A DNA stretch of 64,000 nt from Methylocystis sp. (GTDB taxonomy: Bacteria; Pseudomonadota; Alphaproteobacteria; Rhizobiales; Beijerinckiaceae). The stretch is from positions 62,001 to 126,000 of the forward strand of contig JADCCX010000009.1 of NCBI GenBank assembly GCA_020252485.1. The letters are read 5' to 3'. Position numbers and translations under genes: made by a program. Positions 40,244 to 50,318 of this stretch are shown in pieces. Every line of letters begins with the position of its first letter. Position 1 is the first letter of the stretch. The notes beneath the pieces were generated by a model. The model saw only the letters and a list, made by a program, of their open reading frames with translations, had not been told where the DNA came from and made no database searches.

Positions 40244-41218
40244 ATGCTTGGATTCATCATCCAGCGGCTCTTGCAGTCTGTCGTGGTGATGCTCGTTATC
40301 TCGCTGCTGGTTTTCCTTGGCGTCTATGCCATCGGCAACCCGATCGATGTGCTGATCTCGCCCGATGCAACGCAGCAGATTCGCGAGCAGACGATCCGCG
40401 CCTATGGCCTCGATCAGCCCTTGTGGAAGCAATATTGGGACTTCCTCAGGCGGCTGCTTTCCGGCGATTTCGGCCGGTCCTTCGTCTACAATATGCCGGT
40501 GCTGCAGCTGATCTTCTCGCGTCTGCCCGCCACGCTGGAGTTGACGCTGGTGGCGGTGATCGGCGCCACGCTGCTCGGCGTGCCGCTCGGCATGTATGCC
40601 GGCTACAAACCTGATAGCGCAATCTCCAAGGGGATCATGGCCTTTTCGGTGCTTGGCTTCTCCGTGCCGACCTTCTGGATCGGGCTGGTGCTGATATTCA
40701 CCTTCGCCGTGCAGCTCGGCTGGCTGCCGGCGGGCAACCGCGGCGAGACGATCAGCGTCTTCGGCGTCGAATGGAGTTTTCTCACGCTCGATGGCTGGAA
40801 GCATCTGCTGCTGCCGGCGCTCAACCTCTCGCTGTTCAAATTCGCCATGATGGTGCGTCTGGCGCGGGCCGGCGCCCGCGAGACGATGCTGACGGATACG
40901 GTGCGCTTCGCCCGCGCCAGCGGCGAGAGCGAATGGACGATCCTGCGCCGGCATGTGCTGCGGCTGATCGCCATTCCGCTGGTCACGGTGTTTGGACTGG
41001 AGCTCAGCTCGACGCTCGCCTTCGCGGTGGTGACAGAGACGATCTTCTCCTGGCCGGGCATCGGCAAATTGATCATCGACAGCATCCAGACCCTCGACCG
41101 CCCGGTGATGGTCGCTTATCTGATGCTGGTCGCTTTCCTGTTCATCGTGATCAATCTGATCGTCGATCTCTCCTATGCCGCGCTTGATCCGCGGCTGCGG
41201 ATCCGGAGGACGGCATGA
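40244..41218 (+). CDS. ABC transporter permease, DppB/OppB type
   Basis: 324 residues with about six transmembrane helices. N-terminal MLGFIIQRLLQSVVVMLVIS and the conserved YGLDQPLWKQYWDFLRRLLS are typical of DppB-like subunits. The EAA-type loop that contacts the ATPase is FARASGESEWTILRRHVLR. It is the first permease of a complete dpp-type operon; the stop overlaps the next start by 4 nt. It imports the ligand captured by the protein at 37750-39321. Confidence 0.93.
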   Translation: MLGFIIQRLLQSVVVMLVISLLVFLGVYAIGNPIDVLISPDATQQIREQTIRAYGLDQPLWKQYWDFLRRLLSGDFGRSFVYNMPVLQLIFSRLPATLELTLVAVIGATLLGVPLGMYAGYKPDSAISKGIMAFSVLGFSVPTFWIGLVLIFTFAVQLGWLPAGNRGETISVFGVEWSFLTLDGWKHLLLPALNLSLFKFAMMVRLARAGARETMLTDTVRFARASGESEWTILRRHVLRLIAIPLVTVFGLELSSTLAFAVVTETIFSWPGIGKLIIDSIQTLDRPVMVAYLMLVAFLFIVINLIVDLSYAALDPRLRIRRTA

Positions 41219-42093
41219 GCGCCGCTTCCCCCGTCGCGATCTTTTGGGATGAGTTCAAGGAAAGCCGCATCGCGGTCGCGGCGCTGGCCGTGGTGCTGCT
41301 GATCTTCGCGCTGGCGCTTGCAGCGCCGTTCATCTCGCCGCAAAACCCCTACAATCTCGCCGAGCTTTCGCTGATGGATGCGCGCAGGCCGCCGGGGTTT
41401 GTCGGCTCGAAGGGCTATACGCATTGGCTCGGCACGGATGGCCAGGGGCGCGACCTGCTCTCGGCCATCCTCTACGGCCTGCGCATCTCCATCCAGATGG
41501 GCGTGATCGCCGGCGGCATCGCCTTCAGCCTCGGCGCGACATTGGGCGCCTTCGCGGCCTTCATCGGCGGGCGGACCGAGGCGCTGATCATGCGGATCAT
41601 CGACCTGCAGCTTTCCTTCCCGGCAATCCTGCTGGCTCTGGTTCTGGCGGCGGTGCTCGGCCAGGGAAAATGGCAGTTGATCACCGCGCTGGTGGCCGCC
41701 CAATATGCCTATTTTGCGCGCACGGCCCATGGGGCCGCCTCATCCGAGCGATCGAAGGATTATGTCGATGCGGCGCTGTCCACCCCGCTGTCCACCGCGC
41801 GTGTGGTGTTCCGCCACATCCTGCCCAACTGCCTGCCGCCGCTGATCGTTGTCGCTACGGTGCAGGTGGCGAATGCGATCGCGCTTGAAGCGACGCTCTC
41901 GTTCCTGGGTCTCGGCCTGCCCGTCAGCGAGCCATCGCTCGGCATGCTCATCGCCCATGGCTTCCAGTACATGCTGTCCGGCCGCTACTGGATCTCGATC
42001 TATCCCGGCGTGGCGCTGATCGTGCTGATCGTGGCGATCAATCTGGTGGGCGACCAGGTGCGCGATCAGCTGAACCCGAGGCTCAGGCGATGA
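41215..42093 (+). CDS. ABC transporter permease, DppC/OppC type
   Basis: 292 residues. It has the DppC N-terminal segment (AVAALAVVLLIFALALAAPF), the conserved HWLGTDGQGRDLLSAILYGL, and the EAA loop STPLSTARVVFRHILPNCLP. It pairs with the DppB-like subunit as a heterodimer. Overlaps of 4 nt on both sides (ATGA) show tight coupling with dppB and dppD. Confidence 0.93.
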   Translation: MSAASPVAIFWDEFKESRIAVAALAVVLLIFALALAAPFISPQNPYNLAELSLMDARRPPGFVGSKGYTHWLGTDGQGRDLLSAILYGLRISIQMGVIAGGIAFSLGATLGAFAAFIGGRTEALIMRIIDLQLSFPAILLALVLAAVLGQGKWQLITALVAAQYAYFARTAHGAASSERSKDYVDAALSTPLSTARVVFRHILPNCLPPLIVVATVQVANAIALEATLSFLGLGLPVSEPSLGMLIAHGFQYMLSGRYWISIYPGVALIVLIVAINLVGDQVRDQLNPRLRR

Positions 42094-43060
42094 GCGCGCC
42101 GCTTCTTTCGGTCCGCGATCTGCGCACGGAATTCGCCACCAAGGCAGGTCCGATCAAGGCTGTCGACGGCGTCTGCTTCGATCTTCAGGCCGGCGAAATC
42201 CTGGGGCTCGTCGGTGAATCGGGCTCCGGCAAGACGGTGACCGGATTCTCGATTCTGGGCCTCATCGATCCGCCGGGGCGCATCGCGGGCGGGTCCGTCC
42301 GGCTCGAAGGGCGCGAGCTTGTCGGACTGACCAACGCGGCGCTCCGCGATGTGCGCGGCAAGCAGATCGCCATGGTTTTTCAGGACCCGTCAGCGACGCT
42401 CAATCCGGTGCTGTCGATCGGGGCGCAGATGAAGCTGGCGCTCGATGCCCATGGCCGGTCGAGCGCTACGGTTGCCAGAGAGCGCTCGGTCGAGGTGCTG
42501 ACGCGGGTTGGCATTCCCGATCCGGCGAAGCGGCTCGATGCCTATCCGCATCAGTTCTCTGGCGGGATGCGCCAGCGCGTCGCCATCGCCATCGCCCTGC
42601 TCAACCGCCCGAAGCTGATCATCTGCGATGAGCCGACCACCGCGCTCGATGTCTCGATCCAGGCGCAGATTCTCACCGAGATGAAGGCGCTCGCCCGCGA
42701 CATGGGCACGGCGATGATCTGGATCAGCCATGATCTTGCGACGGTCTCATCGATCGCGAGCCGCATTCTGGTGATGTATGCCGGCCGCATCATCGAGGAG
42801 GGCGGCGTGGCGGAGGTGCTGCGGGCGCCGCGCCATCCCTATACGCGGGGCCTGCTCGAATCCCTGCCCGCCAATGCGACGCCAGGCCAGGACCTCATGC
42901 AGATCCCGGGCTCCACGCCATCGCTCCTGAATCTGCCGCCGGGCTGTCCCTTCGCACCGCGCTGCTCCTATGCCGATGATCTCTGCCGCACCGAGCCGCC
43001 GCGCCTGACCAGCGGAAGCCGGGCCGTCCGCTGCCATCATCCGCTGGCGATGGAGGCCGC

Positions 43061-43064
<4 letters not shown>
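42090..43064 (+). CDS. ABC transporter ATP-binding protein, DppD/OppD type
   Basis: 324 residues. Walker A GLVGESGSGKTVTG, ABC signature QFSGGMRQRVAIAIAL, Walker B LIICDEPTTALDVS and H-loop WISHDLATV are all present. The C-terminal oligopeptide-type extension contains PPGCPFAPRCSYADDLC, with three cysteines that bind a 4Fe-4S cluster in some homologues. It energises uptake with the DppF-like partner that starts within its stop (ATGA). Confidence 0.94.
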
Positions 43065-44056
<992 letters not shown>

Positions 44057-44183
44057 GCGCGGGAGGCTGGGATCTCCCGCCTGCGGCGGAAAGACCTTCG
44101 CCTCTTTGCATTCTGGTATTTACAAGCCCGCGCAAGGGCGTAACCTTCCTCATAACGATCAAAAAAACGAGGGAGAGTGAGCC

Positions 44184-44546
44184 ATGTGCAAGATGTTCTC
44201 GGGTCAGAGCCCGGCGCTCTATGAGTCGCATACCCGTTCGATCAGGCTTGGCGGTCATGCGACATCGATCCGCCTTGAAGCGGCCTTCTGGTCGACGCTG
44301 GAGGAGATCGCCAGCGCGCAGGGCGTCTCCCTGCCGCGCTTTCTGACCAAGCTGCATGATGAAGTTCTCGATTTCCGGGGCGAAATCACGAATTTCACAT
44401 CACTGTTGCGCTGCGCCTGCCTCACCTATGCAGCGGAGGTGAAGGACCGTGGCCCGGCGGTCGAGGCCCTCAAGCTTGAGGCGAAGGGCGCTTTCGCCGG
44501 TCTGCCGCCCCGCGCCGCAGGTCCGCTGCATCGTCAGGATATGTAG
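44184..44546 (+). CDS. Ribbon-helix-helix domain protein (RHH_4)
   Basis: 120 residues, preceded by GGGAGAG. The ribbon strand HTRSIRLGGHATSIRLEAAF leads into two helices (WSTLEEIASAQGVSLPRFLT KLHDEV, read with the break) typical of the arylsulfate-sulfotransferase-linked RHH_4 domain found in alphaproteobacteria. LLRCACLTYA ends the fold, followed by a variable tail. It is probably a dimeric DNA-binding regulator; its targets are unknown. A short dyad (GTAGTAG/CTACTAC, 44543-44560) overlaps its stop. Confidence 0.82.
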   Translation: MCKMFSGQSPALYESHTRSIRLGGHATSIRLEAAFWSTLEEIASAQGVSLPRFLTKLHDEVLDFRGEITNFTSLLRCACLTYAAEVKDRGPAVEALKLEAKGAFAGLPPRAAGPLHRQDM

Positions 44547-44562
44547 TAGCCATCTACTACCC

Positions 44563-44585
44563 GTTAGGCCCCGCCGGGGCCTAAC
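44563..44585 (+). terminator. Strong hairpin after the RHH gene
   Basis: GTTAGGCCCC and GGGGCCTAAC form a perfect 10-bp stem with a GCC loop, 17 bp after the RHH stop. The following bases are CTCCGCTC and not a T-run, so termination would be weak or rho-assisted; mRNA protection is an alternative. Confidence 0.55.
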
Positions 44586-44621
44586 CTCCGCTCTGGTGAA
44601 TTGATCGGGATGGGGGTGTCG

Positions 44622-45017
44622 ATGGCCAAGGCCATACATATGATGATCCGTGTGCTGGAAGAACAGCGCTCGGTTGCGTTCTACGAAAAGGCCTTCGCAT
44701 TGAAGGTTGCCGACCGATTCGGCTTCGACAGCTTCACGCTGGTCTACCTGCGCAACCCCGAGATCGATTTCGAGGTCGAGCTGACCATCAACCATGGCCG
44801 CACCGAGCCCTATGACCTCGGCGCGGGTTACGGGCACATCGCCTTCGCCGTCGACGATCTCGCGGCCGAACATGCCCGCTTCGAAAAGGCCGGCCTCAAT
44901 CCGCTCGCGATCAAGGAGTTCCATCGCGACGGCGCGCTCATGGCGAAGTTCTTCTTCGTCCAGGATCCCGATGGCTACAAGATCGAGGTGCTCCAGAAGC
45001 ACGGCCGTTATCACTGA
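44622..45017 (+). CDS. gloA: VOC family protein, lactoylglutathione lyase-like
   Basis: 131 residues from ATG 44622, with a GGGGG six nt upstream; in-frame ATG 44610 and TTG 44601 are alternatives. GloA isomerises the methylglyoxal-glutathione hemithioacetal to lactoylglutathione. The four metal ligands are visible: His in AIHMMIRVLEEQRSVAFYEK, Glu in FEVELTINHG, His in GYGHIAFAVDD and Glu in GYKIEVLQKHGRYH. The pattern EVELTxNxG...YDLGxGYGHIA is characteristic of GloA among VOC proteins. Confidence 0.85.
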   Translation: MAKAIHMMIRVLEEQRSVAFYEKAFALKVADRFGFDSFTLVYLRNPEIDFEVELTINHGRTEPYDLGAGYGHIAFAVDDLAAEHARFEKAGLNPLAIKEFHRDGALMAKFFFVQDPDGYKIEVLQKHGRYH

Positions 45018-45083
45018 GCGAAAGGCGCTGCCGCGCGCCCGACCTGTTGCGGCGCAACCATAAAATCACCGGAGGGAATGACA

Positions 45084-45641
45084 ATGATCGAAGACAAGGT
45101 GGAGACGGAAAACCGGAAGAAGGCACCCCTGCTGGGCCGCCGGGACTTCCTGAAGGGAACGACGGCGGTCGCCGCCATGGTGGTGAGCGGCGGCGCGGTC
45201 TTCCATACGACCGAGGCCTGGGCTTACGAACCGAAAACGCTTTCGGCCGACACCTTCCGCAGCCTGGTGAAGACCGGGCGGGATATCTTCCCGCACGACA
45301 AGGTGCCAGACCAGTTCTACGCCATCGCCATGAAGGTCTATGACGAAAAGGCCGCCATCGATGCCAAGATGAAATCGCTGATAGAGCGCGGCATCGCCGA
45401 TCTCAACCGGATCGCCAGGGAGAGGCATGGCGTGGATTATGCGGCCGTCGGCTGGGAGCGCGACCGGGCCAATATCCTGCGCGCCGTTCAGGCCGGACCC
45501 TTCTTCAAGAAGATCCGGGGCGACATGGTGGTAAGCCTCTACAACCAGAAGGCGGTCTGGCCGATCTTCGGTTATGAGGGCGAGAGCGCCAGCAAGGGCG
45601 GCTACATCGCCCGCGGCTTCAACGACATCAACTGGCTCTGA
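45084..45641 (+). CDS. Tat-exported gluconate 2-dehydrogenase subunit 3-like protein
   Basis: 185 residues from ATG 45084; an ATG six nt upstream is too close to the GGAGGG site. The Tat leader is LGRRDFLKGTTAVAAMVVSG ending TEAWA. The mature part (LSADTFRSLVKTGRDIFPHD, then YDEKAAIDAKMKSLIERGIA) resembles the small gamma subunit of FAD-GMC membrane dehydrogenases. That subunit folds with the catalytic GMC subunit and carries it through the Tat system. The GMC gene follows 41 bp downstream, confirming the pair. The usual third subunit, a multihaem cytochrome c, is missing here. Confidence 0.85.
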   Translation: MIEDKVETENRKKAPLLGRRDFLKGTTAVAAMVVSGGAVFHTTEAWAYEPKTLSADTFRSLVKTGRDIFPHDKVPDQFYAIAMKVYDEKAAIDAKMKSLIERGIADLNRIARERHGVDYAAVGWERDRANILRAVQAGPFFKKIRGDMVVSLYNQKAVWPIFGYEGESASKGGYIARGFNDINWL

Positions 45642-45682
45642 GCCAGCCGTCCCAGACAAAGAAAAATCCGGAGGAAACAATC

Positions 45683-47251
45683 ATGGCTGCAAAATTTGCT
45701 CTCAACGATGATTCCGTCGTCGTCGTCATCGGCTCGGGCGCCGGTGGCGGCACGCTTGCCACCGATCTGGCGCTCAAAGGCATCAAGGTGGTCTGCCTTG
45801 AAGCCGGAGCCCGGCACGAGACGGAGGATTTCCTGAATGACGAATGGGCTTCGTTCACCCAGCTTGCCTGGACCGATATGCGGACGACATCGGGCTCTTG
45901 GCGCGTGGCGAGGGATTTCGCGAACCTGCCCGCCTGGATCGTGAAATCGGTCGGCGGCTCGACGACCCATTGGGCCGGCGCCTCGCTGCGCTTTCAGGAG
46001 CATGAGTTCCGGACGCGCAGTGTTTATGGCGACGTCAAGGGCGCCAACCTGCTCGACTGGCCGATAACGCTTGCCGAACTCGCGCCCTATTACGCCAAGG
46101 CGGAAGATCGCATGGGCGTGACGCTGACGAACGGCATTCCTGGTCTTCCCGGCAACAACAACTTCAAGGTGCTGGAGAAGGGGGCGAAGGCTCTGGGCTA
46201 CAAGGAGGTGAGCACCGGCCGCATGGCGATCAATTCGCAGGAACGCAATGACCGCGCCGCCTGTCAGCAGATCGGCTTTTGCTTCCAGGGCTGCAAATCC
46301 GGCGCGAAATGGTCGACCCTGGTGGCGGAATTGCCACGCGGCGAGGCCACGGGCAATCTTGAAGTCCGGCCGAGTTCCTATGTCTTGCGCATCGAGCATG
46401 ATGCCAGGGGCAAGGTGACCGGCGTGGTCTATGCCGACAAGGCCGGCGTGCAGCAGCGACAGAAGGCCCGGATCGTCGCCGTCGCCGGCAATTCGATCGA
46501 AAGCCCGCGCCTTCTCCTCAATTCCGAATCGAGCATGTTCAAGGACGGCCTCGCCAATTCCTCCGGCCAGGTCGGGCGCAATTACATGCGCCACATGACG
46601 GGCTCGGTCTATGGCATCTTCGACCGCCCGGTCAGGATGTGGCGCGGCACGACCATGGCCGGCATCGTGCAGGACGAAGCGAAGCACGATCCCAAGCGCG
46701 GCTTCGTCGGCGGCTACGAGCTAGAGACGCTGGCGCTTGGCCTGCCCTTCATGGCGGCATTCCTCGATCCCGGCGCCTGGGGACGCGAGTTCACGACGGC
46801 GCTCGACAGCTATGAGAACATGGCCGGCCTGTGGATCGTCGGCGAAGACATGCCGCAGGAGAAGAACCGCATCACGCTGTCCTCGGCCAAGGACAAGTAC
46901 GGCATGCCGGTCGCGAACGTGCATTTCGACGATCACCCCAATGACATCGCCATGCGCAACCATGCCTACAAGCAGGGTGCGGCGATCTACAATGCGGTTG
47001 GCGCCACCCGCACCTTCCCGACCACGCCCTATCCCTCCACGCATAACCTTGGCACGAACCGCATGTCGGAGAAGGCAAGGGATGGCGTGGTGAACAAATG
47101 GGGCCAGACCCATGACATCAAGAACCTGTTCATCTCCGATGGCAGCCAGTTCACGACGGGTGCGGCCGAGAACCCGACGCTGACGATCGTCGCTCTCGCC
47201 ACGCGGCAGGCCGATTACATCGCCGAGATCATGGGCAAGGGCATGGTGTGA
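45683..47251 (+). CDS. GMC oxidoreductase, gluconate/sorbitol dehydrogenase large-subunit type
   Basis: 522 residues with a GGAGGAAAC ribosome site. The FAD motif is VVVVIGSGAGGGTLATDLAL, followed by AWIVKSVGGSTTHWAGASLR typical of the GADH large-subunit branch. CQQIGFCFQGCKSGAKWST supplies cysteines that in homologues bind a 3Fe-4S cluster near the FAD. The catalytic end is STHNLGTNRMS with GAAENPTLTIVALATRQADY. It has no leader of its own and is expected to be co-exported with the Tat subunit upstream. It oxidises a polyol or sugar acid in the periplasm; the electron acceptor is not encoded nearby. Confidence 0.9.
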   Translation: MAAKFALNDDSVVVVIGSGAGGGTLATDLALKGIKVVCLEAGARHETEDFLNDEWASFTQLAWTDMRTTSGSWRVARDFANLPAWIVKSVGGSTTHWAGASLRFQEHEFRTRSVYGDVKGANLLDWPITLAELAPYYAKAEDRMGVTLTNGIPGLPGNNNFKVLEKGAKALGYKEVSTGRMAINSQERNDRAACQQIGFCFQGCKSGAKWSTLVAELPRGEATGNLEVRPSSYVLRIEHDARGKVTGVVYADKAGVQQRQKARIVAVAGNSIESPRLLLNSESSMFKDGLANSSGQVGRNYMRHMTGSVYGIFDRPVRMWRGTTMAGIVQDEAKHDPKRGFVGGYELETLALGLPFMAAFLDPGAWGREFTTALDSYENMAGLWIVGEDMPQEKNRITLSSAKDKYGMPVANVHFDDHPNDIAMRNHAYKQGAAIYNAVGATRTFPTTPYPSTHNLGTNRMSEKARDGVVNKWGQTHDIKNLFISDGSQFTTGAAENPTLTIVALATRQADYIAEIMGKGMV

Positions 47252-47282
47252 TCGACAGGTCCTCGCGCGGCGATGGACCGAG

Positions 47283-47306
47283 GGCCGCGCGGGACGCTGC
47301 GCGGCC
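47283..47306. terminator. Hairpin between convergent genes
   Basis: GGCCGCGC and GCGCGGCC form a perfect 8-bp stem around GGGACGCT, midway between the stops of the GMC gene (47251) and the alpha/beta hydrolase (47322). It could terminate both transcripts, but neither side has a T-tract. Confidence 0.4.
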
Positions 47307-47321
47307 GTAGCCCATCGCGTC

Positions 47322-48317
47322 TCAACGGCGCATGGCCGCCAGCCTCGGCTCGAGGATAGCCAGAAACGCCGCTGGGGCCTCGATATGCGGGATATGGCCG
47401 GCATCGGGCAGGACCGTGAAGCTTGATCCCAAGATCAGCGCGTGCAGACGGTTGCCTTGCGGCAAGGGGGTGACGCTGTCCTTCTCGCCCCAGATGATCG
47501 CCGTCGGCATCGTGATCGTCGCGATGCCAGCCGCCGATGCCGTTATGGCTCTGCGCTCGGGCAGCAGCAGCACGGGCAGCCACTGGGCATAGGCTTCCGT
47601 GGTGCCGCGCCGCGCCATAGGCTTCGCCAGGATGCCGGCCTGCCTTGTGTCTGCCGCCTCCTTGCGGTGCAGCATCGTGGCGAGGAGGGGCCGGATCGCA
47701 AGCGGGTTAGTCATCACCGCGGATGTGATCGTGCGCATCACGGGCTGGGTGTGCAGAAGGCCCTCCAGCCAGCCATTCGCCTGCGCCGGGATGCCGTCCT
47801 CTTCCGGCAAAGCAAGGGCGCCGCACACCACGACCATGCCTGCGATCGCAGCGCCATGACGGGCGGCAAGCTCCACGACCGAGCCTGCGCCGAAGGAGTG
47901 GCCAACCACAATCGGGGCCTTCAGCTTCATCCCATCGATGATGCCCTTCAGCCGTTCGGCTTGGTCGACACGGCCATAGTCCGCCTGCGGCCGATGCTCG
48001 GAAAAGCCGAAGGGCGGCAAATCGACCGCGATGGCGCGGTAGCCTGCACGGCCGAGCGTCTCCATCACGTCGTTCCAGAAACCGCCCCAGGCGGCTGTAC
48101 CGGGCACGAGAAGAACTGGTTGCCCCGTGACCGGCCCCCGCGACTGGACGAATACGCGGCCTCTTGGTGTTTCCACGGTCTCGCCAGGCGGCGATAAGGC
48201 CCGAGCCTCGCCGTTCTCGCGCCATAGGGCCGCCACACGAAAACTGAACAAAAGGATAGCCACGGCGGTTAGCGCCAGGCCGGCAGTCCAGCCGATAAAC
48301 TTCAAAAAACGGCGCAT
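47322..48317 (-). CDS. Membrane-anchored alpha/beta hydrolase
   Basis: 331 residues. One N-terminal membrane helix (FIGWTAGLALTAVAILLFSF) anchors a periplasmic or cytoplasmic-face domain. The oxyanion region is VLLVPGTAAWGGFWNDVMET, the nucleophile elbow VGHSFGAGSVVELAARHG, the acid IIWGEKDSVTPLPQGN and the histidine LPDAGHIPHIEAPAAF. All triad members are therefore present. The family covers esterases, epoxide hydrolases and C-C hydrolases, so the substrate is unknown. It is divergent from the Tat FAD oxidase operon. Confidence 0.87.
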   Translation of the reverse strand: MRRFLKFIGWTAGLALTAVAILLFSFRVAALWRENGEARALSPPGETVETPRGRVFVQSRGPVTGQPVLLVPGTAAWGGFWNDVMETLGRAGYRAIAVDLPPFGFSEHRPQADYGRVDQAERLKGIIDGMKLKAPIVVGHSFGAGSVVELAARHGAAIAGMVVVCGALALPEEDGIPAQANGWLEGLLHTQPVMRTITSAVMTNPLAIRPLLATMLHRKEAADTRQAGILAKPMARRGTTEAYAQWLPVLLLPERRAITASAAGIATITMPTAIIWGEKDSVTPLPQGNRLHALILGSSFTVLPDAGHIPHIEAPAAFLAILEPRLAAMRR

Positions 48318-48440
48318 CAGGAAAAGTCCAATCGTTGGCGACGGCAGGAGATGCGGCCAGCCTGCGCCTGAAACGCGACTTTAGCATTCACTTCAGAGAT
48401 TGACGATAGTCTCCGCAAAGGCTGCGATTCTCAAGGGTCG

Positions 48441-49892
48441 ATGATGTCTGTAAAGCCCACACGACGCGATATGCTCGCCGGCTTGGCGGCTGGAACCCTG
48501 GCTTCAATCAATACCGCCAAAGCCAGACAACGCGTAGTCCTTAATGATGCAAGCAAGTTGTCTGCAACGCCGGTCTTCAGCCATTGGGTGGCCGGCAAGG
48601 AGCCGGAGGCGGAATGGATCGCCAGGCTGCGCCGGGAAATGGCGGATGCGAAGGCGGCCCGGCGTCCTCTCGCCGTCAGCGCGGCGCGCCATTCCATGGG
48701 TGGGCAGAGCCTTCCGAGAGATGGCCACGCGATTACGCTCGACATCAACCGTTGCGAGATTGATCAGGCGAGCAGAATGTTCCGCGTCAACGGGGGCATC
48801 CGGTGGCACCAGGTGATCGAGCATTTGAATCCGCTTGGCTTTTCACCGGCGGTTATGCAATCGAACAGTGACTTCGGTGTCGCCGCCACTTTTTCGGTTG
48901 GGGCGCATGGCTGGCCTGTGCCATATGGTCCTTTCGGCTCCACAGTGCGCGCCATCCGGCTGATGCTGGCTGACGGCAGCATTGCTGACTGCTCGCGCAG
49001 CGAGAACACCGAGCTCTTCGCGATGGCTATGGGCGGCTACGGCCTTGCGGGCGTGATCCTCGATATGGATTGCGAGATGGCCGAGAACAAACTGATGAAG
49101 CCCACCTACGAAGTCATGCCGGCGGAAGCATTCGCGGGTCGCTTCATCGCCGCTGTCAAGGGAGGCGTGGCGACGATGGCCTACGGTCGATTGAACGTAG
49201 CGCGTGACGAGTTCTTCCGCGAGGCCCTCCTGATCACCTACAAGCCTCTGCCGGCCCAGTCGGGCCCACCGCATCCTATCAACCGGAAGGGCGGGATCAT
49301 GTCGCATATCCTGCGCGATGTGTACCGTGCGCAAATCGGCTCGGAGCCCGCCAAGCGGACGCGCTGGGTCGCCGAACGCGCCATCGTGCCAAGTCTGGGC
49401 TCCGGCATCGAGAGCCGCAACAATCTGATGAACGAGCCGGTCGTGAACCTCGAGGGGCTCGATCCGACGCGGACCGACATCCTCCACGAGTACTTCGTCG
49501 CGCCCGAGCGCTTCGGCGATTTCCTGAAGATCTGCCGCGACCTCATCCCGAAATCCAGGCTTGAATTTCTCAATGTCACTTTGCGGTATGTGAAGCAGGA
49601 TCAAACGAGCCTCCTCGCTTATGCGAAGACAGACCGCATCTCAGCGGTCATGTCGTTCTCGCAGCGAATGAACGGCGACGACGAAATGGAGATGATGCGG
49701 CTCACCGAGGCCCTGATCGAGGCGATCGGCGGCATCGGCGGCAGCTTCTATCTCCCTTACCGCTTGCACGCCCGGCGCGATCAGGTGCACGCGATCTATC
49801 CGAACGCCGCGCGCTTCGCCGCTTTGAAGCGCCAGTACGATCCTGGCCTGCTGTTCCGCAATGCACTCTGGGAAACCTATTTCGCGGATTGA
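48441..49892 (+). CDS. Tat-exported FAD-binding oxidoreductase (VAO/PCMH type)
   Basis: 483 residues; ATG at 48441, a second ATG directly after. A twin-arginine leader (PTRRDMLAGLAAGTLASI) is followed by the FAD-binding PCMH domain. RRPLAVSAARHSMGGQS places a His in the position that carries covalent FAD in aldonolactone-oxidase relatives. SNSDFGVAATFSVGAHGWPV and MGGYGLAGVILDMDCEMAEN are the cofactor loops. The C-terminal half ends YDPGLLFRNALWETYF. It heads a tight operon with three poorly known genes. A periplasmic sugar-lactone or alcohol oxidase/dehydrogenase is likely; the substrate is unknown. Confidence 0.85.
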   Translation: MMSVKPTRRDMLAGLAAGTLASINTAKARQRVVLNDASKLSATPVFSHWVAGKEPEAEWIARLRREMADAKAARRPLAVSAARHSMGGQSLPRDGHAITLDINRCEIDQASRMFRVNGGIRWHQVIEHLNPLGFSPAVMQSNSDFGVAATFSVGAHGWPVPYGPFGSTVRAIRLMLADGSIADCSRSENTELFAMAMGGYGLAGVILDMDCEMAENKLMKPTYEVMPAEAFAGRFIAAVKGGVATMAYGRLNVARDEFFREALLITYKPLPAQSGPPHPINRKGGIMSHILRDVYRAQIGSEPAKRTRWVAERAIVPSLGSGIESRNNLMNEPVVNLEGLDPTRTDILHEYFVAPERFGDFLKICRDLIPKSRLEFLNVTLRYVKQDQTSLLAYAKTDRISAVMSFSQRMNGDDEMEMMRLTEALIEAIGGIGGSFYLPYRLHARRDQVHAIYPNAARFAALKRQYDPGLLFRNALWETYFAD

Positions 49893-49907
49893 ACAAGGAA
49901 CGCTTCG

Positions 49908-50318
49908 ATGGACTGGATCCGCGCTCTCGCTTTCGGCTACATGGTGGCCCTGTCTGTCGCCGCGGCCACCAATTACATTCCTGGCCTAACGGATGCGAAC
50001 GGCAAGGCCTTCGGCATCTTCGAACTTGATATTTTTGACGATCTTCTGCATGTGGCGTCCGCTGCATGGGCTGGCGTTTCCGCGTTTCTTTCGCGCCGGG
50101 CATCGGAGATTTTTTTCCGCACGTTCGGACCGCTCTACCTTGCTGACGGGGTCATGGGGCTCTTCACAGGCGTCGGCTATCTCGACCTCGGGATTATCCA
50201 ATACGGCGTACAGCCGACTTCGATCCTGCAGAATATTCCGCCAAACGTGCCGCATCTGGTGCTGGGTGGCGTGGCCGCCTGGGCCGGCTACGTACTCTCG
50301 CGCCGGGCTGCGGCCTGA
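49908..50318 (+). CDS. Four-helix membrane protein, DUF4383-like
   Basis: 136 residues. About four hydrophobic segments (ALAFGYMVALSVAAATNYIP, LLHVASAAWAGVSAFLS, YLADGVMGLFTGVGYLDLG, VPHLVLGGVAAWAGYVLS). The ...IPPNVPHLVLGGVAAWAGY ending recalls DUF4383 membrane proteins. It starts 15 bp after the FAD oxidase and its last base is the first base of the next gene. The role is unknown; a membrane partner for the exported flavoenzyme is a guess. Confidence 0.72.
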   Translation: MDWIRALAFGYMVALSVAAATNYIPGLTDANGKAFGIFELDIFDDLLHVASAAWAGVSAFLSRRASEIFFRTFGPLYLADGVMGLFTGVGYLDLGIIQYGVQPTSILQNIPPNVPHLVLGGVAAWAGYVLSRRAAA